From NCBI RefSeq assembly GCF_019801605.1, contig NZ_JAHVIT010000001.1, positions 1,302,001-1,366,000 of the forward strand: DNA of 64,000 nt, given 5' to 3'. The position numbers were made by a program, and so were the translations under genes. The notes below the pieces were generated by a model that saw nothing but the letters and a program-made list of their open reading frames with translations, was not told the origin of the DNA and searched no databases. Of this stretch, positions 27,636 through 36,485 are shown piece by piece (positions within the stretch are counted from its first letter, which is position 1; each line of letters opens with the position of its first letter). The DNA comes from Maritimibacter alkaliphilus. GTDB taxonomy: Bacteria > Pseudomonadota > Alphaproteobacteria > Rhodobacterales > Rhodobacteraceae.

Positions 27636-27989
27636 ATGACCCCGCCCCGCCTGCCATTCAGCGGCCAGCCCGGCCCCACCCCCGAGGCGCTGCGCCATCA
27701 GCGCCTGTTCGAATACCTGCGCCACACGCACCTGGCCACCGCCGCGCTGCGGGCCGCGGCCGATCCGGGACAGGATATGGGGCAGGATTCGGCACCGGAT
27801 TCAGGACGGGATCCGGGTCAGGCCGCTGTACAGGCACGCCTGCAGAGCGCGGGCCAACCGACCCCCGGCGCGTCGCTGTCAGAACTGGCCCGTGCCTCGG
27901 CGGCGAGCCTCCGACCCCTGCCCCCGGTGCCGCCGCTCTACCGGCGGATGGCAGCCAGGCTGCCGCTCGGCCCGCTCCGCCGCCGCTAG
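27636..27989 (+). CDS. Hypothetical small protein
   Basis: 117 codons, not recognised. The ATG at 27636 has AAGGGA 7 bases upstream; an in-frame ATG at 27615 lacks one. The first half has strongly GC-ending codons like real genes here and could form a helix ([20 protein letters not shown]); the middle has a short imperfect repeat of D-x-G-Q ([16 protein letters not shown]); the end is basic and proline-rich ([15 protein letters not shown]). It sits between the divergent chemoreceptor gene and the convergent rlmE, filling an otherwise empty 530-base gap. It could still be a chance frame. Confidence 0.45.
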   Translation: MTPPRLPFSGQPGPTPEALRHQRLFEYLRHTHLATAALRAAADPGQDMGQDSAPDSGRDPGQAAVQARLQSAGQPTPGASLSELARASAASLRPLPPVPPLYRRMAARLPLGPLRRR

Positions 27990-28002
27990 GCGACCGGCCC
28001 AC

Positions 28003-28791
28003 TCACTCCGCGTCCGCCCCCCCGGCGCGGAACCCCGTGGCGACCACAAATTTCTCCGAGCTGTCCGAACGCGACGCCGGCGGCTTGACGTTCGCCACCT
28101 TGGTGAACTTGCGCTTCAGCAGCTTCTGCAGCTCGCCCTCGGCGCCCCCGGCAAGGACCTTGGCCACGAAGGTGCCGCCCTCTTCCAGCACGTCGAAGGC
28201 GAAATAGGCCGCCGTCTCGCACAGCGCGATGATCCGCAGGTGGTCGGTCTGCTTGTGGCCCGACGAGGAGGCCGCCATGTCGGACATGACCACGTCGGCC
28301 TTGCCGCCAAGCCACTCCTTCACCTTCAGATCCGCGTCGTCCTCCATGAAGTCGAGCTGGTAGATCTCGGCGCCGGGGATCGGCTCCACCTCCTGCAGGT
28401 CGACGCCGATGATCGTGCCGACGGCCTTGCCCTTCTTCTCGCCAAGCGCGTTGATCCGGGGCACGGCCACCTGGATCCAGCCGCCCGGCGCACAGCCCAG
28501 ATCGACGACCCGGGCCCCGGGCACGAGGAAGCGGAACTTGTCATCCAGCTCCATGATCTTGAAGGCGGCACGCCCGCGATAGCCCTCGGCCTGCGCGCGG
28601 CGCACGTAGGGATCGTTCAGCTGCCGCTGCAGCCAGCGGGTGGAGGAGAGCGAGCGGCCCCGGGCGGTCTTCACCTGCACCGTCAGGTCGCGCTGCCCGC
28701 GCCCCGAGGTGTTCTTGCCCGTGGGCTTCTTGCCGCCGGGCTTACCGGCCCCGCCTGCACCTGACTTGCTTCCACCGGGTTTCTTGGCCAC
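28003..28791 (-). CDS. rlmE: 23S rRNA 2'-O-ribose U2552 methyltransferase
   Basis: SAM-dependent methyltransferase (FtsJ/RrmJ) acting on 23S rRNA of the 50S subunit. 262 residues: DLGCAPGGW at 97-105 binds SAM; catalytic tetrad Lys78 (RAAFKIME), Asp171 (VMSDMAAS), Lys211 ([10 protein letters not shown]), Glu246 ([11 protein letters not shown]) is complete. The first 45 residues are an extra Gly/Lys-rich basic tail, disordered by composition, longer than in E. coli RrmJ. Pairs with ppx upstream on the same strand. Confidence 0.95.
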   Translation of the reverse strand: MAKKPGGSKSGAGGAGKPGGKKPTGKNTSGRGQRDLTVQVKTARGRSLSSTRWLQRQLNDPYVRRAQAEGYRGRAAFKIMELDDKFRFLVPGARVVDLGCAPGGWIQVAVPRINALGEKKGKAVGTIIGVDLQEVEPIPGAEIYQLDFMEDDADLKVKEWLGGKADVVMSDMAASSSGHKQTDHLRIIALCETAAYFAFDVLEEGGTFVAKVLAGGAEGELQKLLKRKFTKVANVKPPASRSDSSEKFVVATGFRAGGADAE

Positions 28792-28805
28792 TGGACCGCC
28801 CCTTC

Positions 28806-28862
28806 ATCTTTCCACAAATACCTCCGGGGGAGCGTGCCTTGGCACGCGGGGGCAGCGCCCCC
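28806..28862. repeat. Intergenic double-hairpin repeat (REP-like)
   Basis: Two adjacent hairpins, GCGTGCC-tt-GGCACGC (28832-28847) and GGGGGC-agc-GCCCCC (28848-28862), next to the segment reading TTTCCACAAATACCTCCGG on the plus strand. From memory, closely similar elements (CTCCCCCGGAGTATTTTTGG type) recur between genes in Rhodobacteraceae genomes. It lies in the ppx-rlmE spacer; the rest of that spacer (28863-29069) shows nothing recognisable. Confidence 0.6.
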
Positions 28863-29069
28863 ACCCGGACCCCGCCTAGAACACCACATTTGCGGGAGAG
28901 TCAAAACCTCGCAATGCATTCGGGCCATGCGTTCGGTTGGTTGGACGACGCCCCGTCATGGCCCTTCCCGCGGGTCGCCCCCCGCAACAGGGCCTCTCGA
29001 CGCCCGGTGCCGCAGCAGCAAGCCGGTCCCGACAGGTCCCCAGCCTCGTGCCCACGGCCCTCCGATCAC

Positions 29070-30182
29070 TCAGAACGGCCCATCCTCCAGCACGCCATCG
29101 GCGCTCATCTGGGCATAGAGCAGTCCCTCGCGCAGCCCCCGGTCCGCGACCGAGAGCCGGTCGGTGGGCCAGCACCGCAGCAGCGCCTGCAGGATCGCCG
29201 CGCCCGACATGATCAGCGCCTGCCGGTCCTGACCGATCCGGGGATCGCGGCGGCGGCCTTCGGGGCCCATGTCGAGGTAGGAGCGGATCACCTTGTCGAT
29301 CTGGTCCGAGGTCATGCGCAGCCCGTCGACCTTGGTCCGGTCATAGCGCTTCAGCCCGAGATGGCTGGCCGCCACGGTGGTGACCGTGCCGGAGGTGCCG
29401 ACGATCTGGAAACCTTCCCGGGTCTGCTCGTCCTTGTAGGGGGCGAACTCGGCGAGGCTCTCCTCGAAGTACCACGACATCAGCGCGAAGCGCGCGGCGT
29501 CGTCCTGTACGTCGCGGAACTGGTCGCGCAGTGTCGCCACGCCAAGGGGGACCGAGATCCAGTCCACCACCTTGGCCGCCGGGAACGGGCTCTGCGGCGG
29601 ATGGAAGCCCGCGTGCAGCCGCATGATCGCCCGGGGGCGTTCGCGGTTCGGCACGGAGGTGAGGTCGATCCAGACAAGCTCGGTCGAGCCGCCACCGATG
29701 TCCACCACCAGCAGCTGTTCGGTCTTGGTAGAGACCAGCGGCGCGCAGGAGATCACCGCGAGGCGGGCCTCCTCCTCGGGCTCGATGATCTCGAGCTTGA
29801 GGCCGGTTTCCCGTTCGACGTTCTTGATGAACTTGCGCGCGTTGCAGGCGCGCCGGCAGGCCTCGGTGGCCACCAGCCGCATGCGTTCCACCTTGTGGCG
29901 CTTGAGTTTCTGCTGACAGACCCGGAGCGCCTGCACCGTGCGCCCCATGGACGCCCGGGACAATTGCCCAGAACTCTCCAGACCGGTGCCGAGCTGCACC
30001 GATTTCGAGAAGCTGTCGACCACATGAAACTGAGAGCCCTTCGGCTGGGCAATCAGCATGCGGCAAGAGTTGGTCCCCAGGTCCAGCGCAGCATACAGCT
30101 CCGCCGGATCGGGCGGGTTTGGCGCGGGGCTCTCTACCGGTTTCGGGAACGCGCCCGCGCTTTTGGGACGCCTGGGCGCCAT
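29070..30182 (-). CDS. Exopolyphosphatase / guanosine pentaphosphate phosphatase (Ppx/GppA family)
   Basis: 370 residues of the ASKHA-fold Ppx/GppA family, which hydrolyses polyphosphate and/or pppGpp. ALDLGTNSCRMLIA (32-45) is the first phosphate loop, VVDIGGGSTELVW (about 155-167) the second, and GTSGTVTTVAASHL the third; REGLLY near the end is also conserved. Only the two N-terminal ASKHA lobes are present, as in short alphaproteobacterial Ppx. Start ATG 30182 has GGAGGG 7 bases upstream. The same frame stays open for 1.6 kb further upstream but that is antisense to the MFS gene. Confidence 0.92.
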   Translation of the reverse strand: MAPRRPKSAGAFPKPVESPAPNPPDPAELYAALDLGTNSCRMLIAQPKGSQFHVVDSFSKSVQLGTGLESSGQLSRASMGRTVQALRVCQQKLKRHKVERMRLVATEACRRACNARKFIKNVERETGLKLEIIEPEEEARLAVISCAPLVSTKTEQLLVVDIGGGSTELVWIDLTSVPNRERPRAIMRLHAGFHPPQSPFPAAKVVDWISVPLGVATLRDQFRDVQDDAARFALMSWYFEESLAEFAPYKDEQTREGFQIVGTSGTVTTVAASHLGLKRYDRTKVDGLRMTSDQIDKVIRSYLDMGPEGRRRDPRIGQDRQALIMSGAAILQALLRCWPTDRLSVADRGLREGLLYAQMSADGVLEDGPF

Positions 30183-30500
30183 GGTTGCGCCCTCCATATC
30201 GTGTTGGTCCCAAGGTAGACCGTCCCGGGTCCGCACGCAAGCGGTGACACATCCCGAACCCGTGATGCCGCCGCCGCTACCCGTCCCGAAGGCCCCCGCC
30301 CGGCGCGCCGGGACGACCAAGCGCCCGCCCCGGACGCCTGTCAGAGCGCCCCGGCAGCCCCGAAAACCCGGGCGTGATGCGCTGTGCGCAAGTGCCTCAG
30401 GGCACACGTGAAATTTACCTGACGCCTGCACATACTTGACAAACACACGCAAATCGCGGAGAACCGCGGCATCCGCTCCCCGGCGCAGACAGGTCCCCGC
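30183..30500. other. Divergent intergenic region, ppx / MFS transporter
   Basis: 318 bases between two genes read apart. A TTGACA box occurs at about 30436-30441 on the plus strand, but no good -10 box stands at the right distance. The MFS GTG start has only AGGTCCCC in front. No palindrome or small gene worth naming was seen. Confidence 0.4.
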
Positions 30501-31931
30501 GTGACGCGAGAACAGATTTCCATCGCCCTCATCGTCTCTGCCGCGATGTTCATCAACGCGCTGTCCCAGACCACACTGGGCACCGCCCTGCCCTCGATCG
30601 CGCGCGATTTCGGGATCGAGCCGCTGCGCCTCTCCATCGCCGTGACCGCGGAGTACCTGACCCTCGCCGTCTTCATGCCCATGAGCGGCTGGATGGCCGA
30701 CCGCTTCGGCGCGCGCCGGGTCTTCTTCGCGGCGCTCACCGTCTACATGCTGGCCACGATCGGCTGCGCCCTCTCGGTCAACCTCGAGATGCTGGTGAGC
30801 TTCCGCGCCCTGCAGGGCGTGGGCGGCGCGATGCTGGTGCCCGTGGCGCGGCTGGTGCTGCTCAAGGTCACCTCCCGCGATCAGCTGGTGCAGGCGATGA
30901 CATGGGTGACGATCCCCGCCCTGACCGGCACGGTCATGGGCCCGCCGGTGGCCGGTGTCCTCGTGACCTATGCCAGCTGGCCCGCGATCTTCTGGGTCTA
31001 CATCCCGGTCTGCCTGATGCTCTTCGCCCTCGCAGCGTGGAAACTGCCGGATTTCCGCGAAGAGGCCGCGCCGCCCTTCGACTGGACCGGCTTCGCGCTC
31101 TCCGGGCTCGGCGTGGCCGCGCTGCTGCTGGGGCTCGACCGGCTGGCCCATGCGGCGCGGGAGATCTGGCCGCCGCTCCTCTACCTGAGTGCCGCCGCGG
31201 TGCTGCTGACGCTCTACACACGCCACGCGCGCCGCGCCGCAGCCCCGATCATCGACCTGCGGCTGCTGGAGATCCCGGCCTACAGGATCGCGCTCGTGGG
31301 CGGGCTGATCTTCCGCTCGGCGCAGGCGACCATGCCCTTCCTGCTGCCGATCCTCTTCCAGTCCGTCTTCGGCTGGTCGGCGCTGACCTCGGGCGGGCTG
31401 ACCTTCGCCTCTGCCATCGGCGCGCTCAGCGTCAAGTTCGCCGCCCCCGCGGTGCTGCGCCACGCAGGATTCCGGGGCGTGCTGCTGGTGAACGGGGTAC
31501 TGGCGGCGGCCAGCATCGTCGCCTGCGCCTTCTTCGACCCGCAGACGCCCCACGTGGTCATCATGGCGGTGCTCTTCATCGGCGGCTGGTTCCGCTCGCT
31601 GCAATACACGGCGCTCAACGTGCTGACCTTTGCCGACCTCGGTCAGCGGGACATCAGCCGCGCCACCGGGGTCAGCGCGATGCTGCAACGCCTTGGACAG
31701 GCGATCGGCGTCGGGCTGGCGGCACTGGTGACGCTGATCCTGTCGGGCGGCGGCGGGCAGACGCCGGACGCGGCGCATTTCGTCTGGGCCTTCGTCTTCT
31801 TCGGGCTCTGGACCCTGCTGGCTCAGATCGTCTTCGTCCGGCTGAGCCCGATGGATGGCGCCAGTGCCCGTCCCAGTGCCCGTTCCAGTGCCCGTTCCAG
31901 TGCCCGGCCGCGCCGGGCGGCGCGGGGCTGA
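30501..31931 (+). CDS. MFS transporter, DHA2 (EmrB/QacA-like) type
   Basis: 476-residue inner-membrane proton-coupled exporter with 14 predicted helices. Motif A-like GWMADRFGARRVF (about 63-75), motif C-like ALTGTVMGPPVAGVLV (about 140-155), and opening SQTTLGTALPSIARDFG typical of DHA2 proteins. Start is a GTG at 30501 (V/MTREQISIAL). The C-terminus ends in a low-complexity tail PSARSSARSSARPRR encoded by a 12-base tandem repeat. It may export toxic compounds or metabolites; no regulator gene is adjacent. Confidence 0.9.
   Translation: MTREQISIALIVSAAMFINALSQTTLGTALPSIARDFGIEPLRLSIAVTAEYLTLAVFMPMSGWMADRFGARRVFFAALTVYMLATIGCALSVNLEMLVSFRALQGVGGAMLVPVARLVLLKVTSRDQLVQAMTWVTIPALTGTVMGPPVAGVLVTYASWPAIFWVYIPVCLMLFALAAWKLPDFREEAAPPFDWTGFALSGLGVAALLLGLDRLAHAAREIWPPLLYLSAAAVLLTLYTRHARRAAAPIIDLRLLEIPAYRIALVGGLIFRSAQATMPFLLPILFQSVFGWSALTSGGLTFASAIGALSVKFAAPAVLRHAGFRGVLLVNGVLAAASIVACAFFDPQTPHVVIMAVLFIGGWFRSLQYTALNVLTFADLGQRDISRATGVSAMLQRLGQAIGVGLAALVTLILSGGGGQTPDAAHFVWAFVFFGLWTLLAQIVFVRLSPMDGASARPSARSSARSSARPRRAARG
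31863..31910 (+). repeat. 12-base tandem repeat (4 copies) in the MFS gene 3' end
   Basis: Four in-phase copies of AGTGCCCGTTCC (the first and last with substitutions; the two middle copies are identical) encode the repeated SAR-S peptide tail. The unit is a multiple of three, so copy-number change would alter tail length but not the reading frame. Confidence 0.85.
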
Positions 31932-31957
31932 CGCGCGCCCTGCGCCCCACCCGGCGG

Positions 31958-32791
31958 TCAGGCGTTCCAGTCGACCCAGTCGTTCCCGAACCGCCGCCCG
32001 TCGGGGCGCGCCATGGCCGAGAGCCGGGCCATCTGGGCGTCGCTCAGTTCGAAATCCGTGATCGCGATGTTCTGGGCAATCCGCTCGGGGTTGCGGGAGC
32101 GCGGGATCGCCACGACCCCCTGTTGCAGATGCCAGCGGAGGACGACCTGCGCCGGTGTCCGGCCGGTCTCGGCGGCAAGGTCCGCCAGCTCCGGGTCATC
32201 CAGCAGCCCGCCGCTGCCGATCGGCGCATAGGCGGTGAAGGCGATGCCCTCGCGGCGGCAAAGCTCCAGCAGCTCGGTCTGATCGAGGCGCGGGTGATAT
32301 TCGCACTGGTTCGCCGAGAGCGGCGCATCGGCGAGCGAGATCGCCTCGCGCAGCAGGCGCGGCGGGAAGTTGGAGACGCCGATATGCCTGGCGAACCCTT
32401 CCTTCTGCGCGGTGCAGAGCGCGCCGATCACCTCGGCCATGGGTCTGTCAGGACTGGGCCAGTGCACCAGCAGCAGGTCCGCGGGCCCCATGCCGATGCG
32501 CTCGACCGAGGCCTCGGCACTGCGCAGGAAGGTCTCCTCCGCCAGATCGTCACGCCAGACCTTGGTGGTGATGAACATCTCGTCCCGGGGCACGTCCGAA
32601 GCGCGCAGCGCCGCGCCGAGGTCGGCCTCGTTCTCGTAGCGCTTGGCGGTGTCGAAATGGCGGTATCCGGCGGCAAGGGCGGCCTCGACCGATCCGGCCA
32701 GCACGTCTCCCTGCAACTCCCAGGTGCCGAGACCGATCTGCGGAATGGAGGCGCCATTGGCCTCGATGACTGGAATGGCGGGCTTGGACAT
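31958..32791 (-). CDS. Aldo/keto reductase
   Basis: NADPH-dependent carbonyl reductase with a TIM-barrel fold, 277 residues. Catalytic tetrad Asp47, Tyr52 (HFDTAKRYENE), Lys77 (ITTKVWRDD) and His110 (LLLVHWPSP) is complete; the cofactor loop IPRSRNPERIAQN follows near 235. It is closest to the 2,5-diketo-gluconate reductase/YeaE-like group by pattern. Single-gene unit, convergent with the MFS gene. Substrate not determinable. Confidence 0.92.
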   Translation of the reverse strand: MSKPAIPVIEANGASIPQIGLGTWELQGDVLAGSVEAALAAGYRHFDTAKRYENEADLGAALRASDVPRDEMFITTKVWRDDLAEETFLRSAEASVERIGMGPADLLLVHWPSPDRPMAEVIGALCTAQKEGFARHIGVSNFPPRLLREAISLADAPLSANQCEYHPRLDQTELLELCRREGIAFTAYAPIGSGGLLDDPELADLAAETGRTPAQVVLRWHLQQGVVAIPRSRNPERIAQNIAITDFELSDAQMARLSAMARPDGRRFGNDWVDWNA

Positions 32792-32947
32792 GTCTGTCTC
32801 CTGTTCAGCGTGCGTGGTGCGGCGGTCCCTGCGGTGCGACCGATGTGCGAGGCCGGTGCTGCCTCATGGGCTCGCGGCCCGCGAGCCGTTTCTCGATATA
32901 GGGCGCACGGGCCGTATCGGAACCGGCAGCGGGCGGACAAAACCCTG

Positions 32948-32990
32948 TGACACCGGTATGATATCTGTCCGTGACGCCTGTCCGGTGTCA
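32948..32990. repeat. Inverted repeat upstream of the aldo/keto reductase
   Basis: Perfect 9-bp arms TGACACCGG and CCGGTGTCA with a 25-base spacer, in the 329-base gap between the reductase start and the dehydrogenase stop. A related direct repeat follows (TCCGTGACGCCTGTCCGGT versus TCCGTGGCGCCCGCCCGGT). It may be an operator or a small intergenic element. Otherwise the gap holds only the terminator at 33079. Confidence 0.45.
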
Positions 32991-33078
32991 TTTGGCATCG
33001 GTCCGTGGCGCCCGCCCGGTAACGGCTGCGGGGCCGCGGGATGTCTGCTTCCGGGGGCTGGCGCATGGCCTCGCCCCC

Positions 33079-33110
33079 CCGAAACGAAACCGGGGGCCGC
33101 GTGGCCCCCG
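33079..33110 (-). terminator. Terminator of the tartrate/D-malate dehydrogenase gene
   Basis: Minus strand: CGGGGGCC-acgc-GGCCCCCG hairpin (33091-33110) followed by TTTCGTTTCG, 11 bases after the stop codon. Confidence 0.85.
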
Positions 33111-33120
33111 ATCCTTCACC

Positions 33121-34167
33121 TCAGCCCTTCAGCGCCGCGACCACCGCGGCGGTGATCTCGTCGGTGGAGTGGCTGCCCGGGCGGGTGCCGACGCCGGTCG
33201 CCGTGGCTGCCTCGATGGCGGTCAGGATGGCGCTCGCGGCCTCGGCCTCACCCAGATGCTCCAGCATCATCGCGCCGGACCAGATCGCGGCGATCGGGTT
33301 GGCCAGCCCCTTGCCCGCGATGTCGGGGGCAGAGCCGTGCACCGGCTCGAACATCGAGGGCGCGGTGCGGTCGGGGTTGATGTTGGCGGAAGCGGCAAAG
33401 CCAAGCCCGCCCTGGATGGCCGCGCCGAGGTCGGTCAGGATGTCCCCGAAGAGGTTCGAGGCCACCACCACGTCCAGATCCTCGGGCGCCATGACCATCT
33501 TGGCCGCCATGGCATCGATGTGCATGTGGCTGACGGTCACCTCGGGGTATTCGGCGGCCAGTTCCTTCGTCACCTCGTCCCAGAACACCATCGAGTATTT
33601 CTGCGCGTTCGACTTGGTGACCGAGGTCAGGTGCTTGCGGCGCTGCATCGCCTGTTCGAAGCCGAAGCGCAGGATGCGCTCGACACCCGCGCGGGTGAAG
33701 ATCGAGGTCTCGACCGCCACCTCGTTCGCGGTGCCCTCGTGGACCCGGCCACCGGCGCCGGAATATTCGCCCTCGGTGTTCTCGCGGATGCACAGGATGT
33801 CGAAGCCTTCGGCCTTCAGCGGCCCCTCGACACCTTTCAGCAGGCGGTGCGGGCGGATGTTGGCGTATTGAGTGAAGGCCTTGCGGATCGGCAGCAGCAG
33901 CCCGTGGAGCGACACGCTGTCGGGCACAGTCTTGGGCCAGCCCACCGCCCCGAGGTAGACGGCATCGAAGCCGCGCAGGGTCTCGATCCCATCGGCGGGC
34001 ATCATGGCGCCGGTCTCGACGTAGTATTCGCAGGACCAGGGAAAGGTCTCGGTCTTGAGCGCGAAGCCATGGGCCTCGCCCGCGGCCGTCAGCACCTCCA
34101 TCGTCGCGTCTGTCACATCGACACCGATGCCGTCACCGGGGATGAGCGCAATGGAATGGGTCTTCAT
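33121..34167 (-). CDS. Tartrate dehydrogenase/decarboxylase or D-malate dehydrogenase (isocitrate/isopropylmalate dehydrogenase family)
   Basis: NAD+- and metal-dependent beta-decarboxylating dehydrogenase, 348 residues. IALIPGDGIGVDVT (6-19) and the metal-site ATNLFGDILTDLGAAI-type segment (VASNLFGDILTDLG) mark the family; ANIRPHRLLKGVEGPL and IRENTEGEYSGAGGRVHEG match the TtuC/DmlA group more than LeuB, and no leuC/leuD genes are nearby. Product from D-malate would be pyruvate plus CO2. ATG 34167 has TCAGGAGACCC upstream. Follows the ArgE-like gene by 181 bases. Confidence 0.87.
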   Translation of the reverse strand: MKTHSIALIPGDGIGVDVTDATMEVLTAAGEAHGFALKTETFPWSCEYYVETGAMMPADGIETLRGFDAVYLGAVGWPKTVPDSVSLHGLLLPIRKAFTQYANIRPHRLLKGVEGPLKAEGFDILCIRENTEGEYSGAGGRVHEGTANEVAVETSIFTRAGVERILRFGFEQAMQRRKHLTSVTKSNAQKYSMVFWDEVTKELAAEYPEVTVSHMHIDAMAAKMVMAPEDLDVVVASNLFGDILTDLGAAIQGGLGFAASANINPDRTAPSMFEPVHGSAPDIAGKGLANPIAAIWSGAMMLEHLGEAEAASAILTAIEAATATGVGTRPGSHSTDEITAAVVAALKG

Positions 34168-34348
34168 GGGGGTCTCCTGATGGGCGCGGGAGGGACCGCG
34201 CAGATTGTCGTCAATGTCTCTTTCAGGCAGGGCGGCCAAGGTCAACGCCCCGCAGGCCTGCGCGGGCCGCTTCGGGGCGCCCTGCCCGTCGCCGCGCCGC
34301 GGATTGCCCTGCGCAGGTCAGGCGCGCCTGACCCCGGCCGGCTGGACG

Positions 34349-35452
34349 TCACAGGGCCAGCCGGTGCCCCAGGTCGAGCGCGAGGTGGTAGGCCGCGTCC
34401 AGCTCTCCGACGGTGATGTATTCCTCGGGCTTGTGGGCCCGGCTGATGTCGCCTGGGCCGCAGACGATGGAGGGCACGCCCGCCGCCTGGAAGAGCCCCG
34501 CCTCGGTGCCGTAGCTGACCGCCGCCAGGGGCGCCTTGCCGGTGAGCCCCTCCAGCAGCGCGGCCAGCGGATGGCTCTCCTCGGTGGCGAGCGCCGGGTA
34601 GGAGGAGATCGCCTCGAACCCCAGGTCGGGCGCGGCCGCCTGCAGCGGCGCGAAGAGATCGATCGGATCGACACCGGGAATGGCGCGGGCCTCGATCAGC
34701 GCCTCGGCGCGGTCCGGGATGATGTTCACCGCCTGACCGCCGCCCACGGTGCCCACCTGCATGGTGGAATAGGGCGGCGCGAAATGGGCGTCCTGCGCGT
34801 CGGACTTGAGGTCCTCCGCCGCCTGCGCCGCCGCGGCAAGCGCCGGCACCAGCATGTGGATGGCATTCTGCCCAAGATCGGTGCGCGAGGAATGGCCCGG
34901 CACGCCGCGCGCGGTGACCTTCATGGTGACCTTGCCCTTGTGGCGCAGGACCGGCGTCATGTTCGACGGCTCCCCCACGATGCATCCCAGCGGCGTGGCG
35001 CAGAGTTCGGGCAGCCTGGCGATCATGTGCGGCACGCCGCGACAGCCCGCCTCCTCGTCGTAGGAGATCGCGAAATGCACCGGACGCTTCAGGTCGAGCT
35101 TCGCCAGCTCCGGCACGGCGGCAAGGACGGCGGCCACGAAGCCCTTCATGTCGCAGGCCCCGCGCCCGATCAGCCGCTCGCCTTCGCGGCGCAGGGTGAA
35201 GGGATCGCCCAGCCACTCCGGCTCGCCTGCCGGGACCACGTCCACGTGGCCAGAGAAGATGTAGCCCGGCACGTCCTTCGGCCCCAGCGTGGCAAAGAGG
35301 TTCGACCGGTCGCCCTCGGGGCCCGGGATCACCGTGCAGGCGGCGCCGTGCTCTTCCAGGTAGGCCTTCAGCGCCGCGATCAGATCGCCGTTGGGCTGGC
35401 CCACCACGGTCGGGAAGGACAGGATATGGGCGAGCATTTTTTCGGGGGACAT
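34349..35452 (-). CDS. Acetylornithine deacetylase-like M20 metallohydrolase (ArgE type)
   Basis: Cytoplasmic dizinc amidohydrolase of 367 residues. Metal and catalytic residues are visible in SGHVDVVP (His and Asp), GACDMKGFVA, the general-base pair DEEAGCRG and YGTEAGLFQ; the lid/dimer segment HKGKVTMKVTARGVPGHSS lies in the middle. It fits N2-acetylornithine deacetylase (arginine synthesis) but could act on another N-acyl amino acid. ATG 35452 has GGAGG 4-5 bases upstream. Confidence 0.87.
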   Translation of the reverse strand: MSPEKMLAHILSFPTVVGQPNGDLIAALKAYLEEHGAACTVIPGPEGDRSNLFATLGPKDVPGYIFSGHVDVVPAGEPEWLGDPFTLRREGERLIGRGACDMKGFVAAVLAAVPELAKLDLKRPVHFAISYDEEAGCRGVPHMIARLPELCATPLGCIVGEPSNMTPVLRHKGKVTMKVTARGVPGHSSRTDLGQNAIHMLVPALAAAAQAAEDLKSDAQDAHFAPPYSTMQVGTVGGGQAVNIIPDRAEALIEARAIPGVDPIDLFAPLQAAAPDLGFEAISSYPALATEESHPLAALLEGLTGKAPLAAVSYGTEAGLFQAAGVPSIVCGPGDISRAHKPEEYITVGELDAAYHLALDLGHRLAL

Positions 35453-35738
35453 GGGACCTCCTTGTCGTCGAGGGAAGAATGGGGTCGGAACGGCCCGCCC
35501 CGACCATACGCCGTAGACGCGCGAGTTAAAGGGCCGATTGTCCGGACCACCCGCAAGGGCGAGCCGCCCTGCGGCCCCCGCCCTGCAACCGTCCCCCGCG
35601 CATCGCTTTACGCAAAATGTCACACGTGCCCCAAGGACTTGGCGAAACGGCGCTGTCCGGATCACGCGCGCGGCCATTCCCCATTGCCTTTCCAAACAGG
35701 GTGGCGCACTAATATATCAGATTTCACGGAGGAGTGAC

Positions 35739-36485
35739 ATGACCCAGAAAATCGCGCTCGTGACGGGCGGAGGCAGCGGCGTCGGCTTTGCGGCGGCGAC
35801 CGCTCTGGCGGAGATCGGCTTTACCCTCGTCCTCACCGGACGCCGGGCCGAGGTCGTCGAGGCCGCCGCCGCAAAGCTGCCCGGCGAGGGCCACCTCGGC
35901 CTTGCCGCCGACGTGGGCGATGCCGCCGCGGTGGAGGCGCTCTTTGCAGAGGTCGAGCATCGCTTTGGCCGGCTCGACCTTCTCTTCAACAACGCGGGCC
36001 GCAATGGTCCTGCGGTGGATATCGACGAGTTGCCGGTCGAGACGTGGAACGACATCGTCGCCACCAACCTCACCGGCTCCTTCCTCTGTGCCCGCGCGGC
36101 CTTCGGCCTGATGAAACGGCAAAGCCCGATGGGCGGGCGGATCATCAACAACGGCTCGATCAGCGCCCATGTGCCCCGTCCGCTGTCCCTGCCCTACACG
36201 GCCACGAAACACGCGATCACCGGGATGACCCGGTCGCTCTCGCTGGACGGGCGGGCCTACGACATCGCCTGCGGCCAGATCGACATCGGCAATGCCGCAA
36301 GCGAGATGACCGAACGCATGACACAAGGCGTGCTGCAACCGGACGGCACCCGCCGGGCCGAGCCGCGGATGGACGCGGGCGACGTGGGCAAGACGGTGGC
36401 CTACATGGCCGGTCTGCCGCTCTCGACCAACGTGCAGTTCGTGACGGTGATGGCGACCAAGATGCCCTTCATCGGGCGCGGCTGA
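35739..36485 (+). CDS. Short-chain dehydrogenase/reductase (SDR)
   Basis: NAD(P)-dependent oxidoreductase of 248 residues: TGGGSGVG near residue 9, NNAG near 86, catalytic Ser in NGSISAHV and YTATK. The C-terminal region (SEMTERMTQGVLQPDGTRR, then DVGKTVAYMAGLPLSTNVQFVTVMATKMPFIGRG) is the form common to proteobacterial orphan SDRs. ACGGAGGAG precedes ATG 35739 and an AT-rich TAATATATC lies 20 bases further up. The 286-base gap to the divergent ArgE-like gene holds no other gene. Confidence 0.88.
   Translation: MTQKIALVTGGGSGVGFAAATALAEIGFTLVLTGRRAEVVEAAAAKLPGEGHLGLAADVGDAAAVEALFAEVEHRFGRLDLLFNNAGRNGPAVDIDELPVETWNDIVATNLTGSFLCARAAFGLMKRQSPMGGRIINNGSISAHVPRPLSLPYTATKHAITGMTRSLSLDGRAYDIACGQIDIGNAASEMTERMTQGVLQPDGTRRAEPRMDAGDVGKTVAYMAGLPLSTNVQFVTVMATKMPFIGRG

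Noticed and set aside
30183-31778. Extension of the Ppx/GppA frame by about 530 codons upstream
   Set aside because: The extension is antisense to the MFS gene and not family-like; ATG 30182 has GGAGGG and matches Ppx length.
33121-34167. Call as leuB (3-isopropylmalate dehydrogenase)
   Set aside because: Motifs such as ANIRPHRLLKGVEGPL and absence of leuC/leuD nearby favour the tartrate/D-malate group.
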